Numbered from the stretch's first letter, positions 1 through 6,907 are shown. The stretch: DNA of 6,992 nucleotides from an uncultured Dyadobacter sp. (GCA_946481035.1 CAMLNK010000204.1:1-6992); one strand, 5' to 3'. Notes: generated from the letters alone by a model not told the origin. Numbers and translations: made by a program.

Positions 1-2
1 AA

Positions 3-434
3 GAAGATATCAAGATCATCGAAAATCTGATCGAAGAGATCAAGCCGCATCAGATCTACGCAGCCGGCGACTTCGCCGATCCGCACGGAACGCACAAAGT
101 GTGCTGGGATGCGATCGAAGCCGCATTGCAGCGCTCGAAACATAAGAATTTCATGAAGGACTGCTGGGTATGGTTGTACCGCGGCGCATGGGCTGAGTGG
201 GATATTTATGAAATCGAAATGGCGGTACCGATGAGCCCCGACCAGGTGCTGAAAAAACGCCAGGGAATTTTCAAACACCAGTCGCAGAAAGACGGTGTGG
301 TGTTCCAGGGCGAGGATTCACGCGAGTTCTGGCAGCGTGCCGAAGAGCGCAACCGCGGAACCGCGCAGCTTTACGATTCACTAGGCCTGGCCGAATACGA
401 AGCGATGGAGGCATTCGTACGCTGGAAGTTCTAA
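3..434 (+). CDS. nagB: Glucosamine-6-phosphate deaminase-like protein, C-terminal (PIG-L-like) part, 5' truncated
   Basis: This is an open frame from the window edge to a TAA stop, giving the last 143 residues; the start lies outside the window. The visible part resembles the C-terminal PIG-L/LmbE-like domain that many Bacteroidota carry fused behind a NagB deaminase domain. The clearest signature is 'IYAAGDFADPHGTHKVC' near visible residues 18-34, where the DPHGTH histidines sit at the place of the metal-binding histidines of LmbE-type deacetylases. The ending 'AEYEAMEAFVRWKF' also fits the family. NagB converts glucosamine-6-phosphate to fructose-6-phosphate plus ammonia in the cytoplasm; the role of the fused tail is not established to my knowledge. 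The deaminase domain is not in view, so the name rests on recognising the tail. A stand-alone PIG-L protein is the main alternative. A palindromic terminator begins 12 bp after the stop. Confidence 0.75.
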   Translation, partial: EDIKIIENLIEEIKPHQIYAAGDFADPHGTHKVCWDAIEAALQRSKHKNFMKDCWVWLYRGAWAEWDIYEIEMAVPMSPDQVLKKRQGIFKHQSQKDGVVFQGEDSREFWQRAEERNRGTAQLYDSLGLAEYEAMEAFVRWKF

Positions 435-445
435 GTAATAACTGT

Positions 446-485
446 AAATGAAAATAGCCCGGAAATTTCCGGGCTATTTTCATTT
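446..485. terminator. Perfect 40-bp palindrome, likely bidirectional intrinsic terminator
   Basis: The left half (446-465, AAATGAAAATAGCCCGGAAA) is the exact reverse complement of the right half (466-485). The GC core TAGCCCGG/CCGGGCTA is flanked by A-runs on the left and T-runs on the right, so a transcript from either strand forms a stable hairpin ending in U residues. It lies 12 bp after the nagB-like stop and 43 bp beyond the stop of the convergent small membrane peptide gene, so it could serve both. The terminator role is inferred from structure and position. Confidence 0.85.
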
Positions 486-528
486 TATATCTACCTGATA
501 CGCTGAGTAAAACGCGTCGGTGCCGGTG

Positions 529-693
529 TTACAATTCCATGTCAACCCACATCCTGTGCGCCATTTTTTCAACCATATTCATGACGCCTTGCACGGCGCC
601 AAAAATGATACAAAGAGGCAGAATGACCGGTAAAAAGATCAGCCATTGCAATGCCATGGTAAAGTTAAATCTCTTGATAATTGGCGTTTTCAT
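529..693 (-). CDS. Small single-span membrane peptide, 54 aa, function unknown
   Basis: On the minus strand an ATG (complement of 691-693) opens a 54-residue frame ending in TAA (complement of 529-531). The product starts with a basic stretch, MKTPIIKRFNF, followed by a hydrophobic segment at about residues 14-37 (ALQWLIFLPVILPLCIIFG and on). The C-terminus is mixed in charge and Met-rich (VEKMAHRMWVDMEL). This suggests one membrane helix with the N-terminus inside by the positive-inside rule. I do not recognise a family. Support comes from its protein-like layout, a candidate promoter upstream (731-758), and a palindromic terminator downstream at 446-485. It is divergent from mutL and convergent with the nagB-like gene. 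A 57-codon frame on the opposite strand (539-712) overlaps it; I prefer the minus frame because its sequence looks like a real membrane peptide. Confidence 0.55.
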   Translation of the reverse strand: MKTPIIKRFNFTMALQWLIFLPVILPLCIIFGAVQGVMNMVEKMAHRMWVDMEL

Positions 694-721
694 AACAGGA
701 TCAGGTGCTTAAATAAGATGG

Positions 722-778
722 GTTAGTATCCCAAGATATACAATTAATTAATACTCAACAACTTTTCAGAATACTAAC
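722..778. repeat. 8-bp inverted repeat flanking the candidate promoter
   Basis: GTTAGTAT at 722-729 and ATACTAAC at 771-778 are exact reverse complements separated by 41 bp. The arms lie on either side of the candidate minus-strand promoter at 731-758, in the divergent gap between the small membrane peptide gene and mutL. An operator pair is possible, but eight bases in AT-rich DNA can occur by chance. Confidence 0.35.
731..758 (-). promoter_or_regulatory. Candidate Bacteroidota-type promoter for the small membrane peptide
   Basis: Read on the minus strand, TTG (complement of 756-758) is followed after 17 bp by TATCTTGG (complement of 731-738). This resembles the TTTG / TAnnTTTG pair used by the main sigma factor of Bacteroidota, with one mismatch in the -7 box and a shortened -33 box. 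It lies about 38 bp upstream of the ATG at 693. The region is very AT-rich, so chance matches are likely. Confidence 0.3.
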
Positions 779-936
779 GTTCTCGATTTCTGTAAAATTT
801 GAATTATTAATGTAATTATTTCAATTGGGGTTCTTGGAAAAGCAAATTCACCCGATTTGTTACCCACTGATATTCGCCGGGCAGTAAAAAAAATTTTTGT
901 TTATTTGTTATAGTAAAGTTAACTGCCACTTCCGAC

Positions 937-2823
937 ATGCCTTCATCCGACATCATTCAATTGTTACCCGATTCCATAGCCAACCAGATCGCCGCGGGAG
1001 AGGTCGTTCAGCGACCCGCTTCGGTGGTAAAGGAGCTGATGGAAAATGCGATTGATGCGAAGGCCACGCAAGTACAGGTCATACTTCGCGAAGCCGGCCG
1101 GACGCTGATCCAGGTGATCGACAATGGTACCGGAATGTCGGAAACCGACGCACGCATGAGCTTCGAAAGGCATGCTACTTCCAAAATCAGGCAGTCGGAA
1201 GACCTCTTCAGGATCAAAACAATGGGCTTCCGGGGGGAGGCCCTGGCTTCGATCGCGGCCGTGGCACAGGTGGAAATGCGGACGCGGCAGGAATCGGATG
1301 AACTCGGCACATTAATCCGCATCGACGGCTCGGAAATCAAAACGCAGGAGGCAGTAGCTTGCCCGAAAGGCACCAACTTTTCGATACGGAACCTGTTTTT
1401 CAATGTACCGGCCCGCCGGAACTTCCTGAAATCGAATTCCGTCGAAATGCGCCATGTACTCGACGAGTTCCAGCGCGTAGCATTGGCGCATCCGGAAGTC
1501 GGTTTTACCCTTCATCATAACGATACCGAGGTATTCAACCTTACGCCGGTGAAGCTGGTGCGAAGGATCATCGATATTTACGGCAAAAGCTACCGCGAGC
1601 AGCTGGCTTACTGCCAGGAAGAAACTTCCTATATCAACGTCCGCGGCTACATCGGCAAACCTGAATTTGCCCGTAAAACGCGTGGCGAGCAGTTCTTTTT
1701 CGTGAACGACCGCTTCATTAAGCATAACTACATGCACCATGCGGTGATCAGCGCTTTCGACGGCACCATTCCCGAGGGCAGTCACCCGTTTTATGTTTTG
1801 TTTATTGAAATCGACCCGTCGCATATCGATATCAATATCCATCCCACTAAAACGGAGATCAAATTCGACGACGAGCGCTCGGTATATGCGATCATTATGG
1901 CGGCAGTGAAGAAGGCGGTGGGCGTTTATAATCTCTCGCAGTCGATCGATTTTGAAGAAAATATCAATTTCCTCAATCCCACACCCACCGAACCGAACAA
2001 TAACCTGATCCCGCGCACGGTGATGCCCGACTGGGCCGCACAGCCGCGCAAGAGCGAGGGCAGCGCGTCCAAATCGAACCTGACCAATTGGAGCAAGCTC
2101 TTCGAAGGATTGCAAAATACCGAAGACCGGCACCGCGAGCTGGCCGCATTTGAAATGAATACACCCACAGCGTCGCGACCGGTGTACCAGGAGCAGGCCA
2201 AAACTGTGGCCAGCAAGGTCAACAGGATGGCGTCCGAAGTAATTGCCGCGCCCGAAGCCGATGCACTGCTGTTTCAGCTTCATAACCGCTACATTCTGTC
2301 GCAGGTGAAGGACGGCATTATGCTCATCGACCAGAAGGCCGCCTATGAACGCATTCTCTACGAACGGTATCGTAAAATGCTCATCAACCGCAATGGTGCC
2401 TGCCAGCAATTGCTCTTCCCGAAAACCATCCGGCTTACGCATTCGGATATGCAGCTCGTGCATGAGACGAAAAAGGAGATCCGCAGTTTGGGATTTGAGT
2501 TTGACGAATTTGGTGCTAATGAGCTGATCATCCGCGGCATTCCGGCTGATTTGCCGGAGGAAAGCGAACAGGATTTGTTCGAAGAGCTCATCGAGCAACT
2601 TAAACAGAGTTATTCCGACCTTAAACTGAACAAGCCGGAAAGTCTGTCGAGATCGCTTGCGAAACGATTTTCGGTTCGTTACGCGGTCAAGCTTTCGTAC
2701 GTTGAAATACACACATTGCTCAACCAGCTGTTCTCGTCGTCGGACCCGAATCGGACGCCCGGTGGCGATCCTATCATCGTTCTTTTGACAATGGACAAGC
2801 TGGCGAATATTTTCCGGGGTTAA
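937..2823 (+). CDS. mutL: DNA mismatch repair protein MutL
   Basis: MutL couples mismatch recognition by MutS to strand incision and removal. The 628-residue length is normal for the family. The N-terminal GHKL ATPase (about 1-330) has all its motifs: ENAIDA at 36-41 with the catalytic Glu36, DNGTGM at 62-67, HATSKI at 79-84, GFRGEALASI at 97-106, KGT at 144-146, and the transducer motif INIHPTKTEIKF at 299-310 with Lys305. A linker of low conservation (about 335-435) leads to the C-terminal dimerisation domain. There, QQLLFP (490-495) matches the beta-clamp-binding motif. The endonuclease signature DQHA(x)2E(x)4E appears as DQKAAYERILYE (465-476), with Lys for His, and the usual CPHGRP is replaced by TPGGDP (607-612), so nuclease activity is uncertain. 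The start at 937 is chosen because IIQLLPDSIANQIAAGEVV begins at residue 6, as in homologues. No Shine-Dalgarno is visible. Two rhomboid genes follow in the same direction. Confidence 0.97.
   Translation: MPSSDIIQLLPDSIANQIAAGEVVQRPASVVKELMENAIDAKATQVQVILREAGRTLIQVIDNGTGMSETDARMSFERHATSKIRQSEDLFRIKTMGFRGEALASIAAVAQVEMRTRQESDELGTLIRIDGSEIKTQEAVACPKGTNFSIRNLFFNVPARRNFLKSNSVEMRHVLDEFQRVALAHPEVGFTLHHNDTEVFNLTPVKLVRRIIDIYGKSYREQLAYCQEETSYINVRGYIGKPEFARKTRGEQFFFVNDRFIKHNYMHHAVISAFDGTIPEGSHPFYVLFIEIDPSHIDINIHPTKTEIKFDDERSVYAIIMAAVKKAVGVYNLSQSIDFEENINFLNPTPTEPNNNLIPRTVMPDWAAQPRKSEGSASKSNLTNWSKLFEGLQNTEDRHRELAAFEMNTPTASRPVYQEQAKTVASKVNRMASEVIAAPEADALLFQLHNRYILSQVKDGIMLIDQKAAYERILYERYRKMLINRNGACQQLLFPKTIRLTHSDMQLVHETKKEIRSLGFEFDEFGANELIIRGIPADLPEESEQDLFEELIEQLKQSYSDLKLNKPESLSRSLAKRFSVRYAVKLSYVEIHTLLNQLFSSSDPNRTPGGDPIIVLLTMDKLANIFRG
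2404..2421 (+). other. Beta-clamp-binding motif within MutL
   Basis: The codons encode QQLLFP (residues 490-495), matching the Q-x-L-L-x-P form of the site through which bacterial MutL proteins contact the DNA polymerase sliding clamp. Its place, about 20 residues after the DQxAxxE segment, is as in other MutL C-terminal domains. Confidence 0.6.
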
Positions 2824-2881
2824 GAACAAAACCGGGAGATGTACAGTTTATTGGAGATAAATCTTTGAATTTGAATCAAAT

Positions 2882-3667
2882 ATGTTAGCCATAACCCCCA
2901 CGGTAAGGAATTTGTTAATTCTGAATATCCTATTCTATTTTATAGATTCTTCTGTTTTCAGCCTCAAAAGCGAGTTTGCGCTCATGCCGGTGATGTCGCC
3001 GGATTTCCATATTTTCCAGTTTGTCTCTTACATGTTCCTGCATGGCGGCATCGGCCATTTATTCAGCAACATGTTCGGTCTGATCATGTTCGGGCCGCTG
3101 CTGGAAAGGATTTGGGGAGCGAAAAGGTTCTTGATATTCTACTTTGTAACGGGCATCGGTGCCGGGCTTCTGTTCTCAGGGATAGGCTTTTATGAGAACT
3201 GGCAAGTGGCAAAGGCTGTTGAGTTATTTACCCAAAATCCTACACCCGACGGACTCGCCGATTTCCTGAGCAAGCACGCCGAACCGCTTTACGAACCGAA
3301 CCTCGATTTTTTGAATTCTTTCGAAGGAAATCCAACCAATTCGGTGTATATTCAACAGAGTATTAAGCTGGTACAAGGTTTTTATGCCTGGTCGCTCAGC
3401 ATACCGATGGTCGGCGCTTCGGGGGCAATTTTCGGGATCCTGATGGCGTTTGGTTTGTTATTTCCAAATACGGAGCTTTTTCTCCTGTTTGTACCGTTCC
3501 CTATAAAAGCAAAATATTTCGTTGCTTTTTATGGGCTTTTTGAATTGTATTCAGGGATACAAAATGCTCAGTCCGATAATGTTGCCCACTTTGCGCACAT
3601 TGGAGGAATGCTATTTGCATATATATTGTTGCGTTACTGGGGTACGCAAAAATCAAATTTCTATTGA
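2882..3667 (+). CDS. Rhomboid-family intramembrane serine protease (first of a tandem pair)
   Basis: The 261-residue product is a six-helix membrane protein of the rhomboid family, which cleaves transmembrane substrates inside the bilayer. The HxxxxHxxxN pattern at His54, His59 and Asn63 (HGGIGHLFSNMFG) is the oxyanion-side motif of helix 2. The serine motif GASG at 178-181 places the nucleophile at Ser180, and AHIGG at 238-242 provides His239. Approximate helices are 8-25, 50-72, 82-103, 178-195, 198-222 and 237-252. Between helices 3 and 4 there is a long insert (about 103-172), predicted by rhomboid topology to face the periplasm near the active site. All catalytic residues are kept, so it is likely an active protease; the substrate is unknown. 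It starts 58 bp after mutL with no terminator between, so read-through is likely. Codon use is more AT-rich than in mutL, especially at the 5' end. Confidence 0.93.
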   Translation: MLAITPTVRNLLILNILFYFIDSSVFSLKSEFALMPVMSPDFHIFQFVSYMFLHGGIGHLFSNMFGLIMFGPLLERIWGAKRFLIFYFVTGIGAGLLFSGIGFYENWQVAKAVELFTQNPTPDGLADFLSKHAEPLYEPNLDFLNSFEGNPTNSVYIQQSIKLVQGFYAWSLSIPMVGASGAIFGILMAFGLLFPNTELFLLFVPFPIKAKYFVAFYGLFELYSGIQNAQSDNVAHFAHIGGMLFAYILLRYWGTQKSNFY

Positions 3668-3669
3668 AG

Positions 3670-4584
3670 ATGAGCAATATTGTTGACGACGTTAAACGGG
3701 AATTCGCGAAATCCGAGAATGCACTGGTAAAAATTATCCTGATCAATACAGCAGTATTCCTGATCCTGCTGCTCATGAAGATTGTGCTTACCCTCTCCCA
3801 ATCTTCGAACGTATACGCATTGGTGATCAATATGTTACAGCTTCCGGCCGCTACGGAAGAATTCATATACAAGCCCTGGACACTCATCACGTATTTCTTC
3901 ACACACGATGATATCTTTCACATTCTCTTCAATATGCTCTTTCTCTACTGGTTCGGTAAGCTGGTGGACGAATATTTGGGTGCAAAGAGAGTCGTGGCGC
4001 TGTATATGCTGGGCGGGATCGCCGGCGGGCTGATTTACATTGTGCTGTACAACCTGCTGCCTTATTTTCAGGCGCATATTGAAGGTTCGAGAATGCTAGG
4101 AGCTTCCGCAGCAGCATTTGCCGTAGCGGTAGGCGCTTCTACATTGCTGCCTAACTACACTTTCAACCTGATCTTCCTTGGACCTGTCCGCATTAAGTTC
4201 ATCGCGTTGTTCTACATTATTCTGTCGCTCGCGCAGACTGTTGGGCCTAATGCCGGGGGAAACCTCGCGCATTTGGGAGGGGCATTCACAGGTTATATTT
4301 TCATCAAACTGCTGCAAAACGGGACAGATCTGGGCAAGCCGATCTATGGACTGCTTTCAATATGGTCGCGCATTTTCCGGAAACGCCCATCCATGCAGGT
4401 AACTTACCGCGAACGGCAGGTATACCGCAGCACCAGCGTATATTCATCTTCATCGTCCGGCACTATCGAAATGCCCGATCAGATGGAGATCGATTCGATC
4501 CTGGATAAGATCTCGAAATCGGGTTACGAAAGCCTGACACGTGAGGAGAAGCAGAAGTTGTTCAAGGCGAGCCAGCAAAAATAA
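3670..4584 (+). CDS. Rhomboid-family intramembrane serine protease with cytoplasmic tail (second of the pair)
   Basis: The 304-residue product is a second rhomboid. Helix 2 carries HDDIFHILFN with His79, His84 and Asn88; the nucleophile is Ser146 in GASA (144-147), where the family usually has GxSG; the catalytic His201 lies in NLAHLGG. Helices are near 20-41, 80-97, 108-130, 144-160, 172-190 and 199-215. Unlike its neighbour it has only a short loop between helices 3 and 4. After helix 6 a tail of about 90 residues should lie in the cytoplasm: a basic stretch (RKRPSMQVTYRERQVYR), a Ser-rich part (254-264), then a conserved-looking ending with ILDKISKSGYESLTREEKQK (277-296), which I recall as a small domain (DUF6576) on Bacteroidota rhomboids. 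I place the start at ATG 3670, 2 bp after the first rhomboid's stop, rather than at the in-frame TTG at 3664; this spacing suggests translational coupling. Confidence 0.93.
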   Translation: MSNIVDDVKREFAKSENALVKIILINTAVFLILLLMKIVLTLSQSSNVYALVINMLQLPAATEEFIYKPWTLITYFFTHDDIFHILFNMLFLYWFGKLVDEYLGAKRVVALYMLGGIAGGLIYIVLYNLLPYFQAHIEGSRMLGASAAAFAVAVGASTLLPNYTFNLIFLGPVRIKFIALFYIILSLAQTVGPNAGGNLAHLGGAFTGYIFIKLLQNGTDLGKPIYGLLSIWSRIFRKRPSMQVTYRERQVYRSTSVYSSSSSGTIEMPDQMEIDSILDKISKSGYESLTREEKQKLFKASQQK

Positions 4585-4623
4585 TCGTCAGAGTTAATGC
4601 GTATTTGCTTAATTTTGTGACTA

Positions 4624-4652
4624 TTTAATAAAGCGGACAGCTAGTAAATTTG
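4624..4652 (+). promoter_or_regulatory. Candidate promoter for dxs (TAnnTTTG box)
   Basis: TAAATTTG at 4645-4652 is an exact match to the Bacteroidota -7 consensus TAnnTTTG. A weaker TTTA at 4624-4627 lies 17 bp upstream in the place of the TTTG -33 box. The -7 box ends 17 bp before the dxs ATG, which would give a very short leader. There is no terminator after the second rhomboid, so dxs could also receive read-through. Confidence 0.45.
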
Positions 4653-4669
4653 ATTAATAGCCCTACGGT

Positions 4670-6613
4670 ATGCTTATAACGCCAGGAAAATTATTAGCAA
4701 CAATTAATTCTCCCGAAGATCTCCGAAAACTGGACAGTTCTCAGCTTCCGCAGGTTTGCAACGAGCTAAGGCAATTTATCATCGATAACGTGTCGGTTTA
4801 CGGCGGGCACTTCGGCGCCAGCCTGGGTGTGGTCGAATTAAGCGTGGCACTGCATTACGTATTCAATACGCCGGATGACCAGCTTGTTTGGGACGTGGGC
4901 CACCAGGCTTACGGGCATAAGATCCTTACCGGCCGCCGCGATGAGTTTCATTCCAACCGCGTTTACGGCGGGTTATCCGGTTTTCCAAAACGAAAAGAGA
5001 GCATTTACGATGCATTTGGGGTAGGGCATTCGTCGACGTCCATTTCATCGGCGCTTGGTATGGCGGTAGCATCCGCATTGGAAAAGAACTTCGAACGCCA
5101 GCACATTGCCATCATCGGCGATGGTGCCATGACTGCCGGTTTAGCCTTCGAAGGCATGAACCACGCCGGCACATCGGATTCCAACCTGCTGATTATCCTC
5201 AATGATAACTGCATGGCCATCGACCCGAACGTCGGTGCCCTGAAGGAATACCTGACCGACATTACCACTTCGCAGACTTATAACAAGTTCAAAGACGAGG
5301 TTTGGAACCTGCTCGGCAAAATGAGCAACTTTGGCAAGAGTGCGCAGGAAATCGTGTCAAAGGTTGAGACGGCCATGAAAACAGCGATTTTGCGTCAGAG
5401 TAATCTCTTCGAATCGTTGGGATTGCGCTATTTTGGTCCTATCGATGGAAATGATATCAGCCACCTGACCGAAGTACTGAAAGATCTCAAAAACATTCCT
5501 GGTCCGAAGCTGCTGCATTGCCTTACCGTGAAAGGAAAAGGCTACGGCCCGGCCGAAAAAGACCAGACGAAATGGCACGCTCCCGGCGTTTTCGACAAGA
5601 TCACGGGGGAGATCAAGAAAAAAGTCTATAACACGCCTCAGGCTCCGAAATATCAGGATGTATTTGGTCACACCATTGTGGAACTGGCCAGGGAAAATCC
5701 TAAAATAGTAGGTATCACCCCTGCAATGCCATCCGGTTCTTCATTGAACATTATGATGGAGGCGATCCCTGAAAGAGCATTCGACGTCGGCATTGCCGAG
5801 CAGCACGCTGTTACTTTCTCCGCGGGTATGGCTACGCGTGGTGATGTAGTTTATTGTAATATCTACTCCACATTCATGCAGCGCGCTTATGATCAGGTCG
5901 TGCATGATGTGTGCATTCAGGAACTACCTGTTATTTTCTGTCTGGATAGAGCCGGATTGGTAGGAGCCGACGGACCTACGCACCATGGCGTGTACGACAT
6001 CGCTTTCATGCGTTGTATTCCAAATATGGTTGTTGCTTCTCCTATGAACGAGCAGGAGCTTCGGAATATGATGTATACCGCCCAGCTGGAATCTTTTCAG
6101 TCGGGTAAAAACGCATTTACCATCCGTTATCCGAGGGGTAATGGCGTCATGCCGGACTGGAAGACGCCTTTTGAAGAAATTCAGATTGGTAAGGGAAGAA
6201 AAATAAAAGACGGTTCCGACCTGGCGATCCTTTCATTCGGCCCGCTTGGAAATTTCGCTCTGCAAGCCTGTGAAGAGTTGGAAAAACAAGGCATCCATGC
6301 CGGCCTTTTCGACATGCGCTTCGCAAAGCCTTTGGATGAGGCTATGCTGCACGAAATCTTCTCGTCCTATGACAGGGTCATGACATTGGAAGATGGCTGC
6401 TTACAAGGCGGATTTGGCAGCGCTGTATTGGAATTCATGATTGATAACGGATACACCAGCCAGGTTAAACGCCTCGGAATCCCCGACTCGATCGTCGAGC
6501 ATGGCGAGCCAGCGGAATTATATAAGGAATGTGGCATTGATACTGCTGGCATTGTTGTCGCTTCGATAGAATTCTTGCAACGTCAATCGCGGGTCGCTTC
6601 CATTTTAAACTAG
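4670..6613 (+). CDS. dxs: 1-deoxy-D-xylulose-5-phosphate synthase
   Basis: Dxs joins pyruvate and glyceraldehyde-3-phosphate with loss of CO2 to give 1-deoxy-D-xylulose-5-phosphate, the first step of the MEP isoprenoid pathway and a precursor for thiamine and pyridoxal. It is a cytoplasmic thiamine-diphosphate enzyme. The 647-residue length is normal. The N-terminal domain has GGHFGASLGVVEL with His47, WDVGHQAYGHKILTGR (74-89, His78), and the ThDP/Mg site GDGAMTAG (150-157) followed by NDN at 178-180. HAPGVFD follows at 303-309. The pyrimidine-binding domain has VGIAEQHAVTFSAGMA with the catalytic Glu377, YSTFMQRAYDQVVHDV (399-414), and DRAGLVGADGPTHHGVYD (426-443). The YPRG at 487-490 supplies the phosphate-binding Arg. 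A C-terminal transketolase-type domain follows (about 515-637). The start at 4670 gives the usual N-terminal extent. No key residue is missing. It is followed by a strong terminator. Confidence 0.98.
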   Translation: MLITPGKLLATINSPEDLRKLDSSQLPQVCNELRQFIIDNVSVYGGHFGASLGVVELSVALHYVFNTPDDQLVWDVGHQAYGHKILTGRRDEFHSNRVYGGLSGFPKRKESIYDAFGVGHSSTSISSALGMAVASALEKNFERQHIAIIGDGAMTAGLAFEGMNHAGTSDSNLLIILNDNCMAIDPNVGALKEYLTDITTSQTYNKFKDEVWNLLGKMSNFGKSAQEIVSKVETAMKTAILRQSNLFESLGLRYFGPIDGNDISHLTEVLKDLKNIPGPKLLHCLTVKGKGYGPAEKDQTKWHAPGVFDKITGEIKKKVYNTPQAPKYQDVFGHTIVELARENPKIVGITPAMPSGSSLNIMMEAIPERAFDVGIAEQHAVTFSAGMATRGDVVYCNIYSTFMQRAYDQVVHDVCIQELPVIFCLDRAGLVGADGPTHHGVYDIAFMRCIPNMVVASPMNEQELRNMMYTAQLESFQSGKNAFTIRYPRGNGVMPDWKTPFEEIQIGKGRKIKDGSDLAILSFGPLGNFALQACEELEKQGIHAGLFDMRFAKPLDEAMLHEIFSSYDRVMTLEDGCLQGGFGSAVLEFMIDNGYTSQVKRLGIPDSIVEHGEPAELYKECGIDTAGIVVASIEFLQRQSRVASILN

Positions 6614-6634
6614 TTAAGATTTCATTTCATTGCG

Positions 6635-6661
6635 AAAGCCGGTCGGAAGATCGGCTTTTTT
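6635..6661 (+). terminator. Intrinsic terminator of dxs
   Basis: AAAGCCGGTC (6635-6644) pairs with GATCGGCTTT (6649-6658), with one G-U pair, around a GGAA tetraloop of the GNRA type. The stem runs into a T6 tract (6656-6661). It lies 21 bp after the dxs stop. Confidence 0.9.
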
Positions 6662-6907
6662 GCTTTTCAGGCTTTTACAAGGCTAATGAAAACTGCGATT
6701 TGAGGCCTATTTATTTCCCAGCCTGAAAGTTTATACGATCTTGTAGCGATTATGCGCTAGCGTTGGTTAAATCTGGCATTCCAGACACTAGAACTTGCTT
6801 GATTCGATCCAGTATTCGATGGCATTGGAAGTAAGCATCTGGGAGGATATTATTGGCAAGAATTTCCTACGGAACGAAGGCGAAGCAGCCTGAAAGCTCA
6901 TAAATGC
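6662..6907. other. Intergenic gap between convergent terminators, no convincing gene
   Basis: These 246 bp separate the dxs terminator from the rRNA terminator. They contain an 11-bp direct repeat CAGCCTGAAAG (6719-6729 and 6886-6896) and an inverted partial copy, TTTCAGGCT, near 6666-6674. The longest frame I examined is a 37-codon minus-strand frame at 6788-6901 with no recognisable product. I see no tRNA fold. Confidence 0.5.

Noticed and set aside
539..712. A 57-codon plus-strand frame overlapping the small membrane peptide gene
   Set aside because: The product is irregular, rich in Cys, Met and Thr with no clear layout, while the opposite strand gives a coherent membrane peptide. Only one is likely real.
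1312..2829. A 505-codon open frame on the minus strand across most of mutL
   Set aside because: It is antisense to a clear mutL gene, and its product has no recognisable domain. It is most likely a by-product of mutL codon use.
2824..2881. Promoter before the first rhomboid (AATCTTTG, TGAATTTG)
   Set aside because: Both 8-mers miss one base of TAnnTTTG, and no -33 box lies at a suitable distance.
3664..3669. TTG start for the second rhomboid
   Set aside because: The ATG two codons later gives the same protein minus two residues and avoids overlapping the upstream stop; ATG is the more usual start.
6790..6840. tRNA-like T-loop sequence (ATTCGATCC)
   Set aside because: The flanking bases do not form a T stem, and there is no acceptor or anticodon arm.
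6788..6901. A 37-codon minus-strand frame (MSFQAASPSF...) just beyond the rRNA terminator
   Set aside because: It is too short and has no recognisable product or promoter; it could be a remnant but nothing shows it.
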